NCBI GenBank assembly: GCA_030744725.1
Contig: JASLPZ010000054.1
Location: forward strand, 1 to 25,762
DNA length: 25,762 nt
Direction of reading: 5' to 3'
From: ARS98 sp030744725
Lineage (GTDB): Bacteria > Planctomycetota > Planctomycetia > Pirellulales > Pirellulaceae
The translations under genes were made by a program, and so were the position numbers. The notes beneath the pieces were generated by a model. It ran no database searches, was not told the DNA's origin, and worked only from the letters and a program-made list of their open reading frames with translations. This document shows positions 23,065 through 25,762 of this stretch, piece after piece (the stretch's first letter is position 1; each line of letters opens with the position of its first letter).

Positions 23065-24588
23065 ATGAAGGTCCAGCCCCATCCCGCATACCTTGTTGCC
23101 CTGGGAACGATCGTCTGGGGGTTGGCCTATATGGGAACCGCGCGGGGGGAGGATAAGTCATCGGTGCGTTGGCCACAATTCCGCGGTCCGGACGCTGCGG
23201 GCCGGGCAGAAGAGGGTACCTACCCAGTCGAGTTTGGGCTCAACAAAAACCTCCTCTGGTCCGCGGAGCTCCCCCGCGGAGTGTCATCACCATGTGTTTG
23301 GGACGACCGAATTTACCTGACCGGCTGTCTTGAAGACACGCGGGAGATGGTCACGGTGTGCCTGGACAGAGAGAGCGGTAGGGAACTTTGGCGCCGCAGC
23401 GTGGTGGCGGAGAAGATCGAGAAGATGAACGCCGTCTCGAGCCCAGCGGCCGGAACGCCGGTGAGCGACGGGCAGCGAGTTTACGTGTACTTTGGTTCCT
23501 ACGGGTTGGTGTGTTACAGCTGCGATGGCAAGCAGCTTTGGGAGTATCGCCTTCCGATCCCACGGACGTTCGAGGGGAGTGGGACATCCGCTATTCTGGT
23601 CGGAGAACGTCTGATCTTAAAGAGGGACCAACTGGCCCAGCGAGGACGTCCTTCCTTTCTTTTGGCGCTGGATCGCCAAAGCGGTGATGTGGCGTGGCGC
23701 ACGGATCGGGACATCGTCATCCCAGGGGCTTCGACCCCAGTTTATTGGCCGCATGACGGCCTAGATGAACTCATTGTGGCAAGCAGTGGGGAATTGATCG
23801 GTTACGACCCATCTGACGGAACGGAGCGCTGGCGGGTCGAAGGGCTGCCGAGAACCGTCAATGCGACACCGGTTGTGGCTGCAGGGCACGTGTTCTTCGT
23901 CGGCAGCGACCTTCATGGCGTGCCAGAGAACGTCGCGATTCCGCCGCCGTTCGAGGAATTCGTGAAGAAGTATGATAAGGACGACGACGATCTTGTCAGT
24001 CGCGAGGAAATCACTGAAGACCTGGTGATTATCGACCGTCACTCCGACGGGGCCGGTGATAAGACGTTGCTGAACTGGTTCTTTCGTGGCACGGACCAAA
24101 ACAAGGACCAGAAGCTGGACGATGCCGAGTGGAGGGGTTTGCTGCGACGAGTGCGACGCACCGGCGAGCGTCTGCAGTCTGGCGCCTACGCGGTTCGCCT
24201 TGGCGGCGAGGGCGACGTGACCGAGACGCATGTCATTTGGCAACAGCAACGGGGCGTTCCAGAGGTGCCTTCACCGCTTTATTACGACGGTCGTATCTAC
24301 TATGTCAGCAACGGTGGCATCATCTTCTGTCGCGATGCGAGAGGCGGTGATGAACTGTTCAAGGGACGGCTTGGAGTTGCCGGTGGCTACTATGCCTCGC
24401 CGGTCGTTGGTGATGGCAGAATCTACATTGCGGCCGAGCGGGGTGCGATCATCGTGATTGAGGCGGGCGAGAAGCTGAAGCTGCTCGCCACCAACGACCT
24501 GGGTGAGCCGCTGATGGCAACTCCCGCTTTGGTCGATGGCAAGATCTACGTGCGGTCTAATTCCCGCCTTCATGCGTTCGGTCTGTAG
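23065..24588 (+). CDS. Secreted PQQ-like beta-propeller protein with inserted EF-hand pair
   Basis: Exported propeller protein of 507 aa. The ATG at 23065 lies 8 nt after CAGGAG. A Sec signal (LVALGTIVWGLAYMGTARG) is followed by VRWPQFRGPDAAG, the same opening as the 6112-7377 paralogue. Blades with the G-x-x-x-W type ending include ESGRELWRR, CDGKQLWEY, QSGDVAWRT and SDGTERWRVEG. Between blades at about residues 303-354 lie two EF-hand calcium loops, DKDDDDLVSREE and DQNKDQKLDDAE, each with acidic residues at positions 1, 3, 5 and 12. The final blades follow (SPLYYDGRIYYVSNGG and ASPVVGDGRIYIAAE). The insertion makes it about 85 residues longer than the paralogue. Calcium binding is likely from the motifs; the ligand of the propeller is unknown. 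Confidence 0.9.
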   Translation: MKVQPHPAYLVALGTIVWGLAYMGTARGEDKSSVRWPQFRGPDAAGRAEEGTYPVEFGLNKNLLWSAELPRGVSSPCVWDDRIYLTGCLEDTREMVTVCLDRESGRELWRRSVVAEKIEKMNAVSSPAAGTPVSDGQRVYVYFGSYGLVCYSCDGKQLWEYRLPIPRTFEGSGTSAILVGERLILKRDQLAQRGRPSFLLALDRQSGDVAWRTDRDIVIPGASTPVYWPHDGLDELIVASSGELIGYDPSDGTERWRVEGLPRTVNATPVVAAGHVFFVGSDLHGVPENVAIPPPFEEFVKKYDKDDDDLVSREEITEDLVIIDRHSDGAGDKTLLNWFFRGTDQNKDQKLDDAEWRGLLRRVRRTGERLQSGAYAVRLGGEGDVTETHVIWQQQRGVPEVPSPLYYDGRIYYVSNGGIIFCRDARGGDELFKGRLGVAGGYYASPVVGDGRIYIAAERGAIIVIEAGEKLKLLATNDLGEPLMATPALVDGKIYVRSNSRLHAFGL

Positions 24589-24646
24589 CTCTGCTGCAAG
24601 GCGGCCCTGGGTAGGTACTGGATCGAGACTGCCGTTGCCGTCAAAT

Positions 24647-25762
24647 CTACTCCCGTTCGTCGGAGAAGAACTCGTCAACATATCCAGCAACGACGAACGC
24701 CAAGGCACAAAGTATAGCACATACGATCGCGGCAAATCGCGTTTCGTCTTCAGGGATGCCTACGTTAAATACTCTCTGATCGTCAAAAGAAGCTAAGACA
24801 AATAAAACTGAACACGCAAAACCCAGAAAAAGGCCAAACCAACGGACAGACGTTCCGATTTTTGTTGCCGCATAATAATCCTGTGAGGATTGCCCATCTG
24901 TATTTTTGGGACGAGCGCCGACCAAAATTCGGAAGTAGCCTAGCCCGGCCCAGATGAACCCTGCACAAATCGCTGTGACTACTCCTAACAGCCTGCTTTC
25001 ATCACCACCAAGAATCTTAAATGGGCCCAGCAGAAACAAGACAGGAATCGCGATAGTAACCAACATGGCAAACAGCCTGTACAAGAGCACGAGCCCGTCG
25101 CCAAATGTAACTTCCCGTTCCGACAATGCATATTTTTGATGCTTCGCCGTTTTGGTTAATGCGGTAAGTTCCCGTTGTGTTGGCGTACGAACCTCGCATC
25201 CTCCCATGGCGCCCCACGACTTGATTCGAACATGCATATTTGACGTGCCCATGTCGCTGGCGACGTTGTCTACCGTCGCACCCATCAAGATGAATCCGTC
25301 CAAATCAACCGTGGCACCATGGGGAACGATCACTTCAACGCCTCCCATCAATGTGAGAAGTGTAAGATTGACGTCTGTCGCTCGCACGTTCGTCAAATCG
25401 AGGCAAGTTCCGCCCCACATCGTCACTGCAATTTGAGGGTCACCTGGGCGCCAGTTGCCTTTCTTTTCGCGGCCGCTCATCAAGGTAATCATGCAACGAG
25501 TACTATTGGGACGGCTGACGGATTTCTGCGGCGGCGCTGGAGTTCGATCCGTGACAGAGCCAACTACGGAATTGAAACCCATTTTGAAATGGCTTGCTTG
25601 CTGGAAACGTCGCACAGGTTCTTTTTCGAGAGCCCGCATCACGGCTTCGTCTGTTCTCATGTCAACCTGTGTTTTGCTCGATGGTGGCTGGAAACGACCG
25701 ATAGGCAGTTCGCCAGTTAACATTTCGTAAATCACAACGCCCAGCGAATAGATGTCTGCGCG
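24647..25762 (-). CDS. Ser/Thr protein kinase fused to LiaF-like and membrane domains, N-terminal part cut by window edge
   Basis: Only the C-terminal 371 residues are visible; the frame stays open to the window end. It starts in kinase subdomain IX (RADIYSLGVVIYEMLTGELP), followed by a subdomain XI-like ALEKEPVRRFQQASHF, so the catalytic lobe lies outside the window. After a Pro-rich linker comes a beta-rich domain with CMITLMSGREKKGNW, VTMWGGTCLDL, LLTLMGGVEVIVPHG and FILMGATV, resembling the LiaF C-terminal type of bacterial cell-envelope stress proteins. Four hydrophobic segments follow (VLLYRLFAMLVTIAIPVLFLL, LLGVVTAICAGFIWAGLGYF, WFGLFLGFACSVLFVL and FAAIVCAILCALAFVVAGYV). It may signal envelope state to substrates by phosphorylation. 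The true start is beyond the window. Confidence 0.85.
   Translation of the reverse strand, partial: RADIYSLGVVIYEMLTGELPIGRFQPPSSKTQVDMRTDEAVMRALEKEPVRRFQQASHFKMGFNSVVGSVTDRTPAPPQKSVSRPNSTRCMITLMSGREKKGNWRPGDPQIAVTMWGGTCLDLTNVRATDVNLTLLTLMGGVEVIVPHGATVDLDGFILMGATVDNVASDMGTSNMHVRIKSWGAMGGCEVRTPTQRELTALTKTAKHQKYALSEREVTFGDGLVLLYRLFAMLVTIAIPVLFLLGPFKILGGDESRLLGVVTAICAGFIWAGLGYFRILVGARPKNTDGQSSQDYYAATKIGTSVRWFGLFLGFACSVLFVLASFDDQRVFNVGIPEDETRFAAIVCAILCALAFVVAGYVDEFFSDERE

Overview
The window looks like a piece of a Planctomycetota chromosome, most likely from a Pirellulales-type organism. This is inferred from the gene families, not from a marker gene. The pointers are a Tat-exported Gfo/Idh/MocA oxidoreductase, two secreted PQQ-type propeller proteins with the WPxFRGP opening, a secreted trypsin-like protease with a C-terminal membrane anchor, a permuted-papain peptidase, a membrane-linked Ser/Thr kinase, a DUF6580 membrane protein, and long spacers with hairpin-forming repeats. 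No rRNA, tRNA, CRISPR array, transposase or phage gene was found.

Layout. Positions 1-2541 hold two Gfo/Idh/MocA oxidoreductases on the + strand; the first is cut by the window edge and the second carries a Tat signal. Positions 2542-3272 are a repeat-rich spacer. Next come a small secreted Val/Tyr/Pro-repeat protein (+) and, convergent with it, a permuted-papain peptidase and D-2-hydroxyacid dehydrogenase pair (-). A PQQ-type propeller (+, 6112-7377) converges with a trypsin-like protease (-, 7379-8539) with one base between the stop codons. Positions 8540-10640 are mostly spacer: a strong minus-strand terminator, a 36-nt repeat present twice, and one membrane zinc metallopeptidase.

Positions 10641-15803 are a + strand run: a methyltransferase, a secreted beta-propeller protein, a DUF6580 membrane protein overlapping it by 4 bp, cobyric acid synthase, and a secreted endonuclease/exonuclease/phosphatase-family protein. 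The propeller-DUF6580-CobQ group suggests cobamide uptake and remodelling, but this is a hypothesis from context. A decayed alpha/beta-hydrolase fragment follows. Positions 16249-18137 hold a compact minus-strand operon: a TetR regulator, a 2-keto-4-pentenoate-hydratase-like enzyme and an FlK-type thioesterase. A near-perfect palindrome just upstream is a good candidate operator. A serine beta-lactamase-like hydrolase lies upstream on the same strand.

Positions 19847-25762 hold an AlkD-like HEAT-repeat protein (+), an unknown polytopic membrane protein (-), a single-domain response regulator (+), a second PQQ-type propeller with an inserted EF-hand pair (+), and the C-terminal part of a Ser/Thr kinase fused to a LiaF-like domain and a membrane region (-), cut by the window edge.

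The points most worth a second look are the propeller-DUF6580-CobQ cluster, the autoregulated TetR/hydratase/thioesterase operon, the kinase-LiaF-membrane fusion, the EF-hand insertion in the propeller, and the hairpin repeats in the spacers.
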